Assembly (NCBI GenBank): GCA_947489585.1 | Contig: CANLEE010000001.1 | Span: 62,001-126,000 of the forward strand | Source of the DNA: an uncultured Psychroserpens sp. | GTDB taxonomy: Bacteria > Bacteroidota > Bacteroidia > Flavobacteriales > Flavobacteriaceae | DNA: 64,000 nucleotides | Reading direction: 5' to 3' | The notes under the pieces: generated by a model | Databases searched by the model: none | The model's input: only the letters and a program-made list of their open reading frames with translations | Told to the model about the DNA's origin: nothing | Shown here: positions 9,061 to 18,179 of the stretch, piece by piece | How the letters are laid out: each line of letters begins with the position of its first letter | How positions within the stretch are numbered: position 1 is the stretch's first letter | Program-made: the position numbers and the translations under genes

Positions 9061-10548
9061 TTAATACCCAGGGTTTTGTTCTGCAGCACTATTTGCTGTG
9101 GTCTCCGATAAAGGAATAGGTAATGTGAATCTGAAATCATCATTTCCTAATGTACATCCAGCTAATAAAGAACACTCTTTAGCATCTCTATCGATAGCTC
9201 TATTTCCTCTATTTCCTAAACGCTTTAAATCTACCCAACGGTGTCCTTCAAACAATAACTCTAAACGTCTCTCATCTAAGATCCCTCCAAAAGCTTCTGT
9301 CTGACTTGCATAAGCTGGTAATGGCTGAGGCGCTCCAAATCTTGCATCTCTAAGCTCCTTGATAAATCCTGCTGCTACGCCTAATTGATTTGCATCTGCT
9401 GCTGCTTCTGCTCTAATTAGTAACATCTCTGCTGATCTGAATATTTTTAAGTCATTCATTAATGGCTGTCCGTTAGATCCTGGATATTTCCAAACGATAA
9501 GCACATCATCATTCAAAAAATTAGGGTTACTAGCATATGTTGGATCAATTGAAGATTCAGCTAAATTAACTGCTCTTGGCAAACGAACATCAGATGTACC
9601 ATTCATAATATTGAATGTTGAACGAGAGATTTCCATAAATGGTCCTCCACCTGCAGTAGCATCAATAAATGCCCATAAGCTTCCTGCATAACCTGTTCCT
9701 GAAGTACCTTGATCATCATAAGTATCACCAGTAGCTCGTTCTAAAGAAAAGATTACCTCTGTAAAATCTGCATCATCATACATGGAGAAGTATTGTGCTT
9801 GATCGGCTATTGGGTAATTAGCTAATAAACTTGCTGCAAATCCATCTGCTGCTGCATACTGTCCTCTATAGGCTGCCATTCTTGCTCTTAAAGCAGTAAT
9901 GAAGTCTTGGCCCATAAATGTAACACCTGAAGTATCAGCATCCGTTCCATTAATCAAACTAGACGCCGTAGTTAAATCTGATGTAATTTGAGCATAAAAC
10001 TCACCATTAGTTGACCTTGCAACACTCGCAAAGATATCTGATGTAGGCTCTGTTAATAAAATTCCTGCCAATGCTGCATCATTTGTGTAATCTGTTGAAA
10101 AGTACGTTAAGATCTGAAAATGTGAAAAGGCTCTAATTGCATAGGCTTGTCCTACTACATGATCATACAAATCTGGATCTTCTGCTCTATCAAGCGTTTC
10201 TGCTGCTGCAATGATTCTATTAGCCATTCCAATAGCACCATAGTTTCGTGTCCAAATATTAAAAACATAACCGTTGTTAGAGTTGATATTAAAGTTTTGC
10301 GTGTTAGAGTTTTGTCCTCCATTATCACGTCCTCTAAACGACTCATCTGTTACCGCTGAGGTATAGCCTATTTCACTGGTTGTGTCTAGGAAATCATATG
10401 CTCCTAACAAACCACTTTTTAAGTCAACAACGCTCTGGAAAGCGTTATCTGCACCTAATCGTCCTGGTTGATCAATCTCAATCGCATCGTTACACGATAC
10501 CACTGTGAAGACCAAGCAAACACTTAATAATTTATATATATTTCTCAT
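9061..10548 (-). CDS. SusD/RagB-family nutrient-binding outer-membrane lipoprotein
   Basis: SusD-like proteins form the lid of the SusCD complex and bind the substrate outside the outer membrane. This 495-aa protein has a signal peptide with lipobox VVSC (Cys about 19) and the typical helical TPR core: AQAYAIRAFSHFQILTYF, the C-terminal LIRAEAAADANQ, and LDERRLELLFEGHRWVDLKR, a hallmark of the family. It begins 18 bp after the paired SusC gene. No glycoside hydrolase or other enzyme is encoded beside it, so the substrate cannot be named. Confidence 0.95.
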   Translation of the reverse strand: MRNIYKLLSVCLVFTVVSCNDAIEIDQPGRLGADNAFQSVVDLKSGLLGAYDFLDTTSEIGYTSAVTDESFRGRDNGGQNSNTQNFNINSNNGYVFNIWTRNYGAIGMANRIIAAAETLDRAEDPDLYDHVVGQAYAIRAFSHFQILTYFSTDYTNDAALAGILLTEPTSDIFASVARSTNGEFYAQITSDLTTASSLINGTDADTSGVTFMGQDFITALRARMAAYRGQYAAADGFAASLLANYPIADQAQYFSMYDDADFTEVIFSLERATGDTYDDQGTSGTGYAGSLWAFIDATAGGGPFMEISRSTFNIMNGTSDVRLPRAVNLAESSIDPTYASNPNFLNDDVLIVWKYPGSNGQPLMNDLKIFRSAEMLLIRAEAAADANQLGVAAGFIKELRDARFGAPQPLPAYASQTEAFGGILDERRLELLFEGHRWVDLKRLGNRGNRAIDRDAKECSLLAGCTLGNDDFRFTLPIPLSETTANSAAEQNPGY

Positions 10549-10566
10549 ATTTATTTTATTTTTTTA

Positions 10567-13500
10567 TTAAAATCCAAATTCTATTCCTACTGAATACGTC
10601 TTTGGAGTTGGGTATCTGTTTTGGGATGGATTTAATGCTTCTGCATCAAAGCCTCTCCACTTACTCCATGTTACTATGTTCTCACCACTTACAAATGCTC
10701 TAAATGATGTGAATCCTATCTTATCTAAGACTTTCTTAGGTACATTGTATCCAAATTGGATAAAACGTAATCTTAAGTAATCTGAATTTCTGATATTTCT
10801 ATCTGATAAGAATTCATCACTCGTGTTCGTTGCATTTAATGATGGAATATCTGTAATATCACCTGGCTGTGTCCAAGCTCTTAAGATATCTCTAGAGTGT
10901 CTAAACTGTCCGATGGCTGATGGATCTAAGTAGCCTTGTAAATCGAAATCTGAGCGATATACGCCAATCGTATAGTTAAACTGTGCTGTGAAAAAGAAAT
11001 TCTTGTAATCGGCATCTAACCCGAAACTACCTTGATAATCAGGGAAGATATTCTTTCCTGTTGCTCTTTGGTCGTTTGTAGTGATATCTTCAGTTAAGTT
11101 GCCATCGATATCTAAAAACAATAAGTTACCATTTGCTGGATTAACTCCCATATATGGTGCAACAAAAAGTTCTCCAATAACACCACCTACGCGTCTAGTT
11201 AACGGCTGATCACCTCCAGCTCCTAAACTTACAATCTCTTGTTTGTTATAGTTACCTACTACATTAAGCGTCACATTTAGTCCACCTTCTTCTTTTGACT
11301 TAAACAAATCATAGTGTAATTCTACATCAAATCCACTGTTTTGTAATTCACCTACATTGGCATTAATTCCAGTAACACCTCCATTTAATGATGGTGCAAT
11401 TGGTGTACTTACAAATAAATCTTCAGTGTTTCTTTGATACACATCAAAACTACCTCTTAATCTATTACTCAAAAGTGCGAAGTCTAATCCAATATTACCT
11501 TGTATAATCGTTTCCCATTTCAGATCATTGTTTCCAATTTGTCCTACTGACAATCCATTAACACCACCATACTGTGCGCCTGTGTTAAAGAAGTTCTCTG
11601 TTAAATCTGGGCCTGCAAAATACGCAAACTGTCCTACTACATCTATAATTCTCTGGTTACCTGTAGTACCATAAGACGCTCTAAGTTTTAACTGATCAAA
11701 GATCGAATCTTCCATGAACGCTTCGTTTGAAATATTCCAACGTCCCGCTACAGACCAGAATGTACCCCAACGATTAGACGCTGAGAAACGGTAAGATGCA
11801 TCACGACGTACTGTCGCTGAGAATCCATATTTTGAATCATAATCATAATCCACATATCCAAAGTATGAGAATAAACCTGCATCTCTTACTGATGCACGAC
11901 CTGTATCAACATAGAAATCATCATTCGCATTATCATCTACAAAGGCTGCACCATCTCCAGGTGAGAAGGTCGCTGGATCAAAACCTAATTGTCTAAATCC
12001 GAAACTACGTCTGTGAGCTTTGAAATATTCTGTAAATAAAGACACCTCTAAGGAGTGCTTATCTGCAAATACTTTAGACCACGTTAGTGAGTTATTAAAG
12101 TTAAGTGCCACAGATCGTCTTGAATCCTGATCAGAGAATCCTGGTGTGTTATCTCCTGTAAGCGCAAATAAATTAGCATTAAAAGAATTAGGTGCTTCAA
12201 CACGTAATAATTGCTCATCTGTGAAATCACCACCAAAAGAGGTTCTAAAGGTTAGGTTATCTGTAATCTTATAACTAGCATTTACGTTTGCGATGATTTT
12301 AATCTCATCCTCACGTCTTGTATAGGTATCTCTTCTATCTAATAAGAATAACGGTGTATTAGCAAATACTACTGGAATATTAGCGCCTTCTCCTGGAATA
12401 TAAGATGCAGGTGAAATATAAGGTAATGATTGGTTTGCTCCTAATACGAAGTTTCTGTTAACAGTACCTGCAGCACCATCAATAGAATTAGGCTCATTTG
12501 ATTCTGAGTAGTTAAACGTAAATGAGGTTCCATAATTGAACTTATCATTACTTGATTTTCCATTAATATTACTTCTGAAGTTAAAACGCTTAAGTGTACT
12601 TGCCTTCTTTAAAATACCTTCTTGGTCTGTATATCCAAATGATGTGAACGAGTTAATGTTCTCGCCACCTGATGATAAGTTTAAGGTATGACTCTGAGTG
12701 AGTCCTGTTCCGAAGAAGACATCTAACCAATCTGTATTGGTTTGTTGTGCTCTAATGGCTAATTCAGCATCTGAAAGCGTAGCTCCAAATCCTGATCCAA
12801 AATCCTTCTCTAACTGTAATTCCTCTCTAGAGTTCATTAAGTTATAATCGTGATTTTGTAATACTGAGAATGATGAAGTTCCAATGTAGTTGATTTTTAA
12901 ACCTGAGTTATAAGACCCTCGCTTAGTTTTAATAAGGACAACACCATTGGCACCTCTGTTACCATAGATAGCAGTTGCTCCTGCATCCTTAAGTACTGAC
13001 AATGACTCAATGTCATTCGGGTTTAAAGATCTAAAGTTATCCTCATCTACTGGTACACCATCGATAATAAATAATGGTTCTGTGTTACCTGATAATGATG
13101 ATACACCACGTAAGTTAATCTGACTATCGCCACCTGGTTGACCATTACCTGTAGTAATGTTAAGTCCGGCAACCTGACCTTGAAGCGTCTGTGCAAAAGA
13201 TGCATTTGGTCTTGCCTCAACCGTCTTCGCGGTAATTGTTGTGGAAGCAATATTAGATTTCTCTGCTGTTGAAGTCCTATAGGCTTCAATAACAACTTCT
13301 TCTAAAGATGCTACATCTTCTTGTAAGGCCACATTGATAGTAGATCTATTGCCTACTAATTCCTCTACTGTTTTGTTTCCTACATAACTAAATACTAAGG
13401 TTTCATTAGCACTAGCTTTAATGGAGTAATTCCCATCAAAATCTGTTTGGGCTCCACGTGTTGTTCCTTTTACGATAACACTAACACCAGGCAACGGTAA

Positions 13501-13611
13501 TGCGTCTACTACTGATGTAACTGTACCTGTGATCGTTTTCTCCTGAGCTAACATTGTAGCTGTATTTAATAAGAAGAGCACCATCACTAAAACATAATTT
13601 TTTACTTTCAT
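10567..13611 (-). CDS. SusC/RagA-family TonB-dependent outer-membrane receptor
   Basis: A 1014-aa outer-membrane transporter. Order: signal peptide (1-22), carboxypeptidase-D-like domain (about 25-105, ITGTVTSVVDALPLPGVSV ... GNYSIKA), plug domain (about 115-235) with SusC signatures LQGQVAGLNI, GVSSLSGNTEPLFIIDGVP and LKDAGATAIYGNRGANGVV, then a 22-strand barrel ending in YSVGIEFGF with a terminal Phe. It imports a ligand captured by SusD using TonB energy. First gene of the operon susC-susD-lipoprotein-lipoprotein; a sigma-54-like promoter candidate lies 170 bp upstream. Confidence 0.96.
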   Translation of the reverse strand: MKVKNYVLVMVLFLLNTATMLAQEKTITGTVTSVVDALPLPGVSVIVKGTTRGAQTDFDGNYSIKASANETLVFSYVGNKTVEELVGNRSTINVALQEDVASLEEVVIEAYRTSTAEKSNIASTTITAKTVEARPNASFAQTLQGQVAGLNITTGNGQPGGDSQINLRGVSSLSGNTEPLFIIDGVPVDEDNFRSLNPNDIESLSVLKDAGATAIYGNRGANGVVLIKTKRGSYNSGLKINYIGTSSFSVLQNHDYNLMNSREELQLEKDFGSGFGATLSDAELAIRAQQTNTDWLDVFFGTGLTQSHTLNLSSGGENINSFTSFGYTDQEGILKKASTLKRFNFRSNINGKSSNDKFNYGTSFTFNYSESNEPNSIDGAAGTVNRNFVLGANQSLPYISPASYIPGEGANIPVVFANTPLFLLDRRDTYTRREDEIKIIANVNASYKITDNLTFRTSFGGDFTDEQLLRVEAPNSFNANLFALTGDNTPGFSDQDSRRSVALNFNNSLTWSKVFADKHSLEVSLFTEYFKAHRRSFGFRQLGFDPATFSPGDGAAFVDDNANDDFYVDTGRASVRDAGLFSYFGYVDYDYDSKYGFSATVRRDASYRFSASNRWGTFWSVAGRWNISNEAFMEDSIFDQLKLRASYGTTGNQRIIDVVGQFAYFAGPDLTENFFNTGAQYGGVNGLSVGQIGNNDLKWETIIQGNIGLDFALLSNRLRGSFDVYQRNTEDLFVSTPIAPSLNGGVTGINANVGELQNSGFDVELHYDLFKSKEEGGLNVTLNVVGNYNKQEIVSLGAGGDQPLTRRVGGVIGELFVAPYMGVNPANGNLLFLDIDGNLTEDITTNDQRATGKNIFPDYQGSFGLDADYKNFFFTAQFNYTIGVYRSDFDLQGYLDPSAIGQFRHSRDILRAWTQPGDITDIPSLNATNTSDEFLSDRNIRNSDYLRLRFIQFGYNVPKKVLDKIGFTSFRAFVSGENIVTWSKWRGFDAEALNPSQNRYPTPKTYSVGIEFGF

Positions 13612-13780
13612 AAATTTTAATTTTAATTATTACGAGTTAGTTATAGTGCAATATGAAAAGGTAGGCAGTGGAATAATTTGTTTTTCGAAGACTAACCCAA
13701 AAAACCGTTTTACTTTTAGAATTAAAGTTAACATGGTATAATTATGTAAAAGTAAAGCATACACACACTGCCATACCTTT

Positions 13781-13796
13781 TGCAATTGCTGGGCCA
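13781..13796 (-). promoter_or_regulatory. Candidate sigma-54 (-24/-12) promoter of the susC operon
   Basis: On the minus strand the sequence is TGGCCC-AGCAA-TTGCA. It matches the sigma-54 consensus TGGCAC-N5-TTGCA at every defined base but one and keeps the diagnostic GG-N10-GC spacing (GG at 13795-13794, GC at 13783-13782). Transcription would begin near 13770, leaving a leader of about 160 nt before the susC ATG. Confidence 0.5.
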
Positions 13797-13969
13797 AATA
13801 TCTTGTTTTAGTCAATAATGATTTAACGATTTGTGTTTAAGCAACGATTTTACGTGCTCAATTAACAGAATTTCAAGCCGAACAAACAATTAACTTTTAA
13901 AACTCAAAATTATTTTAAATTTCTGATTAACAGCGATTTACAAATGACTTTTAAATTAGCAATATTTGA

Positions 13970-13988
13970 ATTATGGAATTTCCATAAT
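13970..13988. repeat. Perfect 9-bp palindrome upstream of the LytTR regulator
   Basis: ATTATGGAA (13970-13978) and TTCCATAAT (13980-13988) are exact reverse complements around one T, 42 bp before the response-regulator start. No T tract follows, so a protein-binding operator is likelier than a terminator. Confidence 0.5.
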
Positions 13989-14030
13989 CAATTTAATTTG
14001 GGTTTTAAAAAAGATTAAAAATAGCTATGT

Positions 14031-14756
14031 ATGTCTCAGGAAAATATTAAAGCATTGATTGTTGATGACAACTATTTTTGCGCCAAAAGGATAGAGAAAT
14101 TATTAAAAAAATCACTTAAAGTTTCAAAAATTGACATTAGTAATGATATAGAAGATGCACTTGAAAAGATTACACTTTTAAAACCAAATATTGTTTTTCT
14201 TGATTATGAACTTAATGATTCTAATGGGTTTGAATTATTAAAAAGAATCCCTCAAAATAATAAATCAATATTTATAATGACAACTGGATTTGATAAATAT
14301 GCATTGGAAGCATTTAATTATTCAATATTTGATTACCTATTAAAGCCTTTTAAAGACTCCCGTTTTTTTGCGTCTCTTGATAGAGCTATTAACTACATTG
14401 AAATTGACAAAGAAGAAAGTCAAATAAATTTAAACAGAATGCCTATAAAGCAGACTGGTAAAGTTCTATTCATTAATAGTCCTGATATAAAATATATAAA
14501 ATCTTCAGGTGATTATGTAGAAATTCATATCAACAAGAAAAAATATGTAATTCGTCATTCAATATCAAATTTATATGAAGAGTTAAATAAAGATCATTTT
14601 TACAGAATTCATAGATCGACAATAATAAACCTTAATCTAATAGATGAAATACTATTTTCAGATTATGGTGAAATTGATGTAAAAATAAAAAATGAAGTCT
14701 TTAGAGTTAGCCGAACTTATAAAAGTGGTTTTTTAAATACAATGAAAATTAAATAA
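14031..14756 (+). CDS. LytTR-family response regulator
   Basis: A 241-aa two-component regulator. The receiver domain (1-125) has the acidic pair D12/D13, phospho-acceptor D58 (FLDYE), the conserved T/S (MTTGF) and K in LLKPF. A LytTR DNA-binding domain fills residues about 140-240 (IKYIKSSGDYVEIHI, HFYRIHRSTIINL, FRVSRTYK). Its gene is 8 bp from the downstream sensor kinase. A 9-bp palindrome 42 bp upstream may be its own operator. Target genes are unknown; several exported-protein genes follow. Confidence 0.95.
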   Translation: MSQENIKALIVDDNYFCAKRIEKLLKKSLKVSKIDISNDIEDALEKITLLKPNIVFLDYELNDSNGFELLKRIPQNNKSIFIMTTGFDKYALEAFNYSIFDYLLKPFKDSRFFASLDRAINYIEIDKEESQINLNRMPIKQTGKVLFINSPDIKYIKSSGDYVEIHINKKKYVIRHSISNLYEELNKDHFYRIHRSTIINLNLIDEILFSDYGEIDVKIKNEVFRVSRTYKSGFLNTMKIK

Positions 14757-14764
14757 AGGGTAAT

Positions 14765-15616
14765 ATGATAGCTTTTTTGATTGTATTTTTAGCCTGTTAT
14801 CATATAACTTGCTTATTTGTATATGTCTATTCATCTCAATTAATCAAAACTCTTTTTTTACTAAATATAATTAACCTAATAACTAGTCTCATATTACTGT
14901 TTACAATAGACAAGAATATATACAGTGATATTAACTCGTTAAAATTTGGTTTTATTTATACAGAAACACTACTCTTGGGTCTTCAAGTCTTTTACTTCAA
15001 AAAAAAACTTAACAATTTCATAGTGAAAAATGAAAACAAGATATTAAAAGATAAGATCTTGAAATATCAAGTACATCCTCATTTTTTTTATAACACGCTA
15101 GATTCTATTGTTAGCATGATAGATATTGATCATCATTCTGCAAAAAACATACTCATAGATTTTTCAGATTTATTAAGGCAAATAAACAACTTAAAAGAAG
15201 ATCATCTAGTCAAGTTAAAAATTGAAAAAGAACTAATTTTCAAGTATTGTAGATTAATGGAAACAAAAAAAATGAATAGATTAAAATTCAATTTTTCTAT
15301 TAGTGACGACAACGATATTTTAATACCAAGTATGATTTTATTACCTATAATAGAGAATAGTATAAAATATGGTTATTCTAAAGAGAGACAAAAACTCATA
15401 ATAAACATTAAAATTGAAAAAAAAACCAATCATATTAATCTAATTGTCGAAAACAACGGAAAAGCAATAGATCAAAATTTAAAATATGGCAAAGGTATAA
15501 ACAACACTATTGAACGCTTGAAAAATTTATATGCTGAGTTTAACTTTTCAATACAAAATAAAGCTGAAAAAGATGGCGTAATAACTTTAATAAAAATACC
15601 TGCATTAATTGAATGA
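14765..15616 (+). CDS. LytS/YehU-type sensor histidine kinase
   Basis: A 283-aa kinase partner of the LytTR regulator 8 bp upstream. Three hydrophobic segments make up residues 1-78, with no extracytoplasmic sensor domain of any size. The His_kinase H-box is YQVHPHFFYNTLDSI with phospho-acceptor H106, and the ATPase part shows the N-box LPIIENSIKYGY and GKGINNTIERL. The short sensor part suggests it senses membrane state or a small hydrophobic signal (inference). Confidence 0.93.
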   Translation: MIAFLIVFLACYHITCLFVYVYSSQLIKTLFLLNIINLITSLILLFTIDKNIYSDINSLKFGFIYTETLLLGLQVFYFKKKLNNFIVKNENKILKDKILKYQVHPHFFYNTLDSIVSMIDIDHHSAKNILIDFSDLLRQINNLKEDHLVKLKIEKELIFKYCRLMETKKMNRLKFNFSISDDNDILIPSMILLPIIENSIKYGYSKERQKLIINIKIEKKTNHINLIVENNGKAIDQNLKYGKGINNTIERLKNLYAEFNFSIQNKAEKDGVITLIKIPALIE

Positions 15617-15750
15617 TTTAAGTAAGCATACTATTTTTAACCCATTAAAAAACACTAGCTTAAAAGTAAACATTTAGCTTATTCAAAAAGTCGTGAATTA
15701 ATAATAATGGAAACCAATAAGGTTATAGTTCCAAAAGAATAAACTTGTAA

Positions 15751-16092
15751 TCAATATACAAGTTGTAAGACACTTAGTGCAGTAAATGTTTTAGTAAGGG
15801 ATGCTATTCGAAAACCAGTGTTCTCTGGATTCACTTTTGTATTTGTTTTCAAGTTTGAATACCCAAATTCTTTAGTGTATTCAAAAAGACTATCATTAAT
15901 CACTGTCACTATTAGGCCAGGAATATTAAATTTATCCATTTCACTTGCCACAATTGAATCTATATGAGATTTCAAATCATGTATTTCTAAATCTGAATAT
16001 AATTTGGTGTTTTGGCTATAAATAGTTTGATTATTTATAAGAAGTAACAATATAATCAAAAGCAGTTGCTTTATTAAAGCCTGTTTTACCAT
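15751..16092 (-). pseudogene. Truncated serine beta-lactamase-fold hydrolase
   Basis: Only the N-terminal 113 residues of a class C beta-lactamase/penicillin-binding-type hydrolase remain. There is a signal peptide (1-26), the fold's first strands (NIPGLIVTVINDSLFEYTKEFGY) and the nucleophile motif SLTK (S98-x-x-K101) in FRIASLTKTF. The frame stops at TGA right after VLQLVY, where full-length relatives continue for about 250-400 residues with YxN and HxG motifs. Compare the intact gene at 25401-26897, FYYIASATKSF-like context. It follows the PDZ-hydrolase gene by 44 bp. A dead remnant, or at most a secreted fragment without catalytic completeness. Confidence 0.7.
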
Positions 16093-16136
16093 ACTAAATT
16101 ATTTAGATCTCATCGATAATTGCAGAATTCAACTTA

Positions 16137-17522
16137 CTAATTACTTGAAATTTCTTGAATCCAATTATGAGTAATATCAATAATATCGCTATTAAAGTTT
16201 TCTTCAGCATTTTGCCATATCTCCTTATCATTGTGTAATTTGATATTAGTTTCCATGGTACCAACTTTTGCCAAATAATGATTTGTTTCTGGAATAATTT
16301 GATAGTATCCATTACCAGGAGCGACTTGATTAATTGCAGCTGCTATCAACTCTACAGATTTATCTCCACCAATAGTAGCTATATCACAACTTCCATATAG
16401 CGACAGCGTAGGTGTTTTAATATCTTGATGCTTTTGTAGGAGGTTTAGTTCATTTAAACTCTGTAAAAAAACTGGACTACGGCCGAGTATTGTTTTACCA
16501 TTATATCCTAAAAGGCCAAACAACAAATCGGTATCTTCTTTAGGATATTTGGAAATAATTTCTTCTATACTCTCTTTATTATATAAAAAATCAAAAAGAG
16601 GTTTTCTAAATTTTTTAGTAACATCATACATTTCACCATAGGTGACATCTTCTTTCATCGGAAATTGAATTCTAAAAACATTTATAATATAATCATGCCA
16701 TGCTCCTGCTCCATAACCATAACCAATTATACCTTTCACTCCAATACCATCAGCTATAAATGGGGCTTGAAACCCACCTAAAGAGTGGCCCCAGAGATAA
16801 ATATTATCGCTATCTACAAATTTGTATTCCTTCAGCTTTTTTAAACCCTCACGAAACCCTTCAATTTCTTCATTAATATCTATTTCTTTACAGTTTTGAT
16901 TATTAACAGAATCTCCCACTCCAATCTTTTCAACTCTATATACAATATACCCTTGTTTGACAAAACCTTCTAATAGTTGTTTTATTGAGCTGTTGCTAAA
17001 TTTTGAAATTTGCTCAACAGAAGTACAAGAAAAACCCTGAACATAATAGATTACTGGTAATTTTGTTTTGGTACTGTTTTTTGGTTTCCAAATAATACTC
17101 CTCAACATTCCACCATCATAATCGACATGATCATAAACTATATCTGCAACAGGAGAGGTTTCTTTTAGTGAGCCTATTACTTTCCCATTCAACTTTATTG
17201 TATTACCATTTCTAAATACAGTTGCACTTATATTATCGCCTTCTCTATATTTTGATTTAATTCTATTATAATAACCTTGTCCAATTTCTTCTCCACCATA
17301 GTCAATAATAATATCATTAGTCATTATTTTTAAATTAGATGCTGTAGAATTTGGTGTCACTTTTTTTACATACATTTTGACATTACCAGAATACTCCAGT
17401 TCTTTTATTATCTCTGGAGTTAAAGGTTTTAATGACACTCCTAGATTTGGTCTTCTACCAAGTTCTTGTGAGAATGACAAACCACACAATAATAATGTAA
17501 TTAGTATTATTAGTTTCTTCAT
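16137..17522 (-). CDS. Secreted PDZ-alpha/beta hydrolase
   Basis: ATG at 17522 gives 461 aa with a signal peptide (1-18, LCGLSFSQ). A PDZ-like domain comes first (about 25-117: LGVSLKP ... VKKVTPNSTASNLKIMTND, IGQGYYNRIKSKYREGD), then an alpha/beta hydrolase with nucleophile elbow GHSLGG (S247), oxyanion region YYVQGFSC and a late histidine in ETNHYLAKVG. A PDZ in front of an alpha/beta hydrolase is uncommon; related periplasmic proteins are annotated as dienelactone-hydrolase-like or acyl-peptidase-like. Substrate unknown. Upstream of, and probably co-transcribed with, the truncated beta-lactamase-like remnant. Confidence 0.85.
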   Translation of the reverse strand: MKKLIILITLLLCGLSFSQELGRRPNLGVSLKPLTPEIIKELEYSGNVKMYVKKVTPNSTASNLKIMTNDIIIDYGGEEIGQGYYNRIKSKYREGDNISATVFRNGNTIKLNGKVIGSLKETSPVADIVYDHVDYDGGMLRSIIWKPKNSTKTKLPVIYYVQGFSCTSVEQISKFSNSSIKQLLEGFVKQGYIVYRVEKIGVGDSVNNQNCKEIDINEEIEGFREGLKKLKEYKFVDSDNIYLWGHSLGGFQAPFIADGIGVKGIIGYGYGAGAWHDYIINVFRIQFPMKEDVTYGEMYDVTKKFRKPLFDFLYNKESIEEIISKYPKEDTDLLFGLLGYNGKTILGRSPVFLQSLNELNLLQKHQDIKTPTLSLYGSCDIATIGGDKSVELIAAAINQVAPGNGYYQIIPETNHYLAKVGTMETNIKLHNDKEIWQNAEENFNSDIIDITHNWIQEISSN

Positions 17523-17697
17523 AAGATTCAATTTATTTTCAGCATGTTAATGTTTGTGCAGTAATCGTGACTATGTTAAAATTCGGATAGAATCTTGACA
17601 ATTTCAGCATAAGTTATAAATCATCTAACCTTCTAACGTTAGTGTTGGTAGACTAATTTTTTAATAAAACAACTTTATATTACTTGTATTGGTTCCT

Positions 17698-18012
17698 TTA
17701 TATTCCTTTTTCATTTTTTTGTTTTTTTACAACTTCTATACTCACTGGCTTAACTCCTTTAGGTAATTTGTCTTTTTTAGATTTCTTTACTTCTTTTAAG
17801 TTTACTAGCTTAACATCTTTAGATTTACCATCTTTAGATTTCTTTACCAATTCTATCTTTACAGGCTTTACAGGCTTAGATTTATTTACTTCTTTTGAAC
17901 TCACTAGTTTAACCTCAACTAGAGTATCAGTTTTCACTTTTGTTACTTTCTTATCTTGAGAAAAACCAGTAATGGTGATTAACATACTAATTACTAATAA
18001 TAATGATTTCAT
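17698..18012 (-). CDS. Small secreted Lys/Val repeat protein
   Basis: A 104-aa protein with a signal peptide (1-18, ISMLITITGFSQ) and a mature part made of two diverged copies of a Lys-Val-rich unit: VKLVSSKEVNKSKPVKPVKI followed by ELVKKSKDG, and VKLVNLKEVKKSK...GVKPVSIEVVKKQK. Mature pI must be very basic. No known domain. Such sequences could bind acidic surface polymers, DNA or envelope glycans (inference), or be a low-complexity evolving gene. Single gene between two accessory genes. Confidence 0.65.
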   Translation of the reverse strand: MKSLLLVISMLITITGFSQDKKVTKVKTDTLVEVKLVSSKEVNKSKPVKPVKIELVKKSKDGKSKDVKLVNLKEVKKSKKDKLPKGVKPVSIEVVKKQKNEKGI

Positions 18013-18179
18013 AAACTTGATTTTTGATTATATAGCTGTAAATATGTAGGATTTTAAATTAAATGAGTGCATCAAATATTGCTATTTTATATTCTATTAA
18101 GAAACACTTAAAAAACGTTTCAGTTTTAAATTAAATAAGCAGATAAGCTAAGTAGCAAAAAATGAGAAATAAAAAAGGG

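Larger units (their letters stand above)
13612..14030. other. Divergent intergenic region between susC and the response regulator
   Basis: About 420 bp without a real gene (a 61-codon minus-strand frame at 13630-13815 has no protein-like composition). It holds the sigma-54-like site at 13781-13796 facing susC and a perfect 9-bp palindrome at 13970-13988 facing the response regulator. No TAnnTTTG box was found for either gene. Confidence 0.6.

Noticed and set aside
10155..10359. Overlapping small frames inside susD
   Set aside because: Shadow frames of a strongly coding region.
13630..13815. Minus-strand frame of 61 codons upstream of susC
   Set aside because: Composition not protein-like and it overlaps the putative promoter region; treated as non-coding leader.
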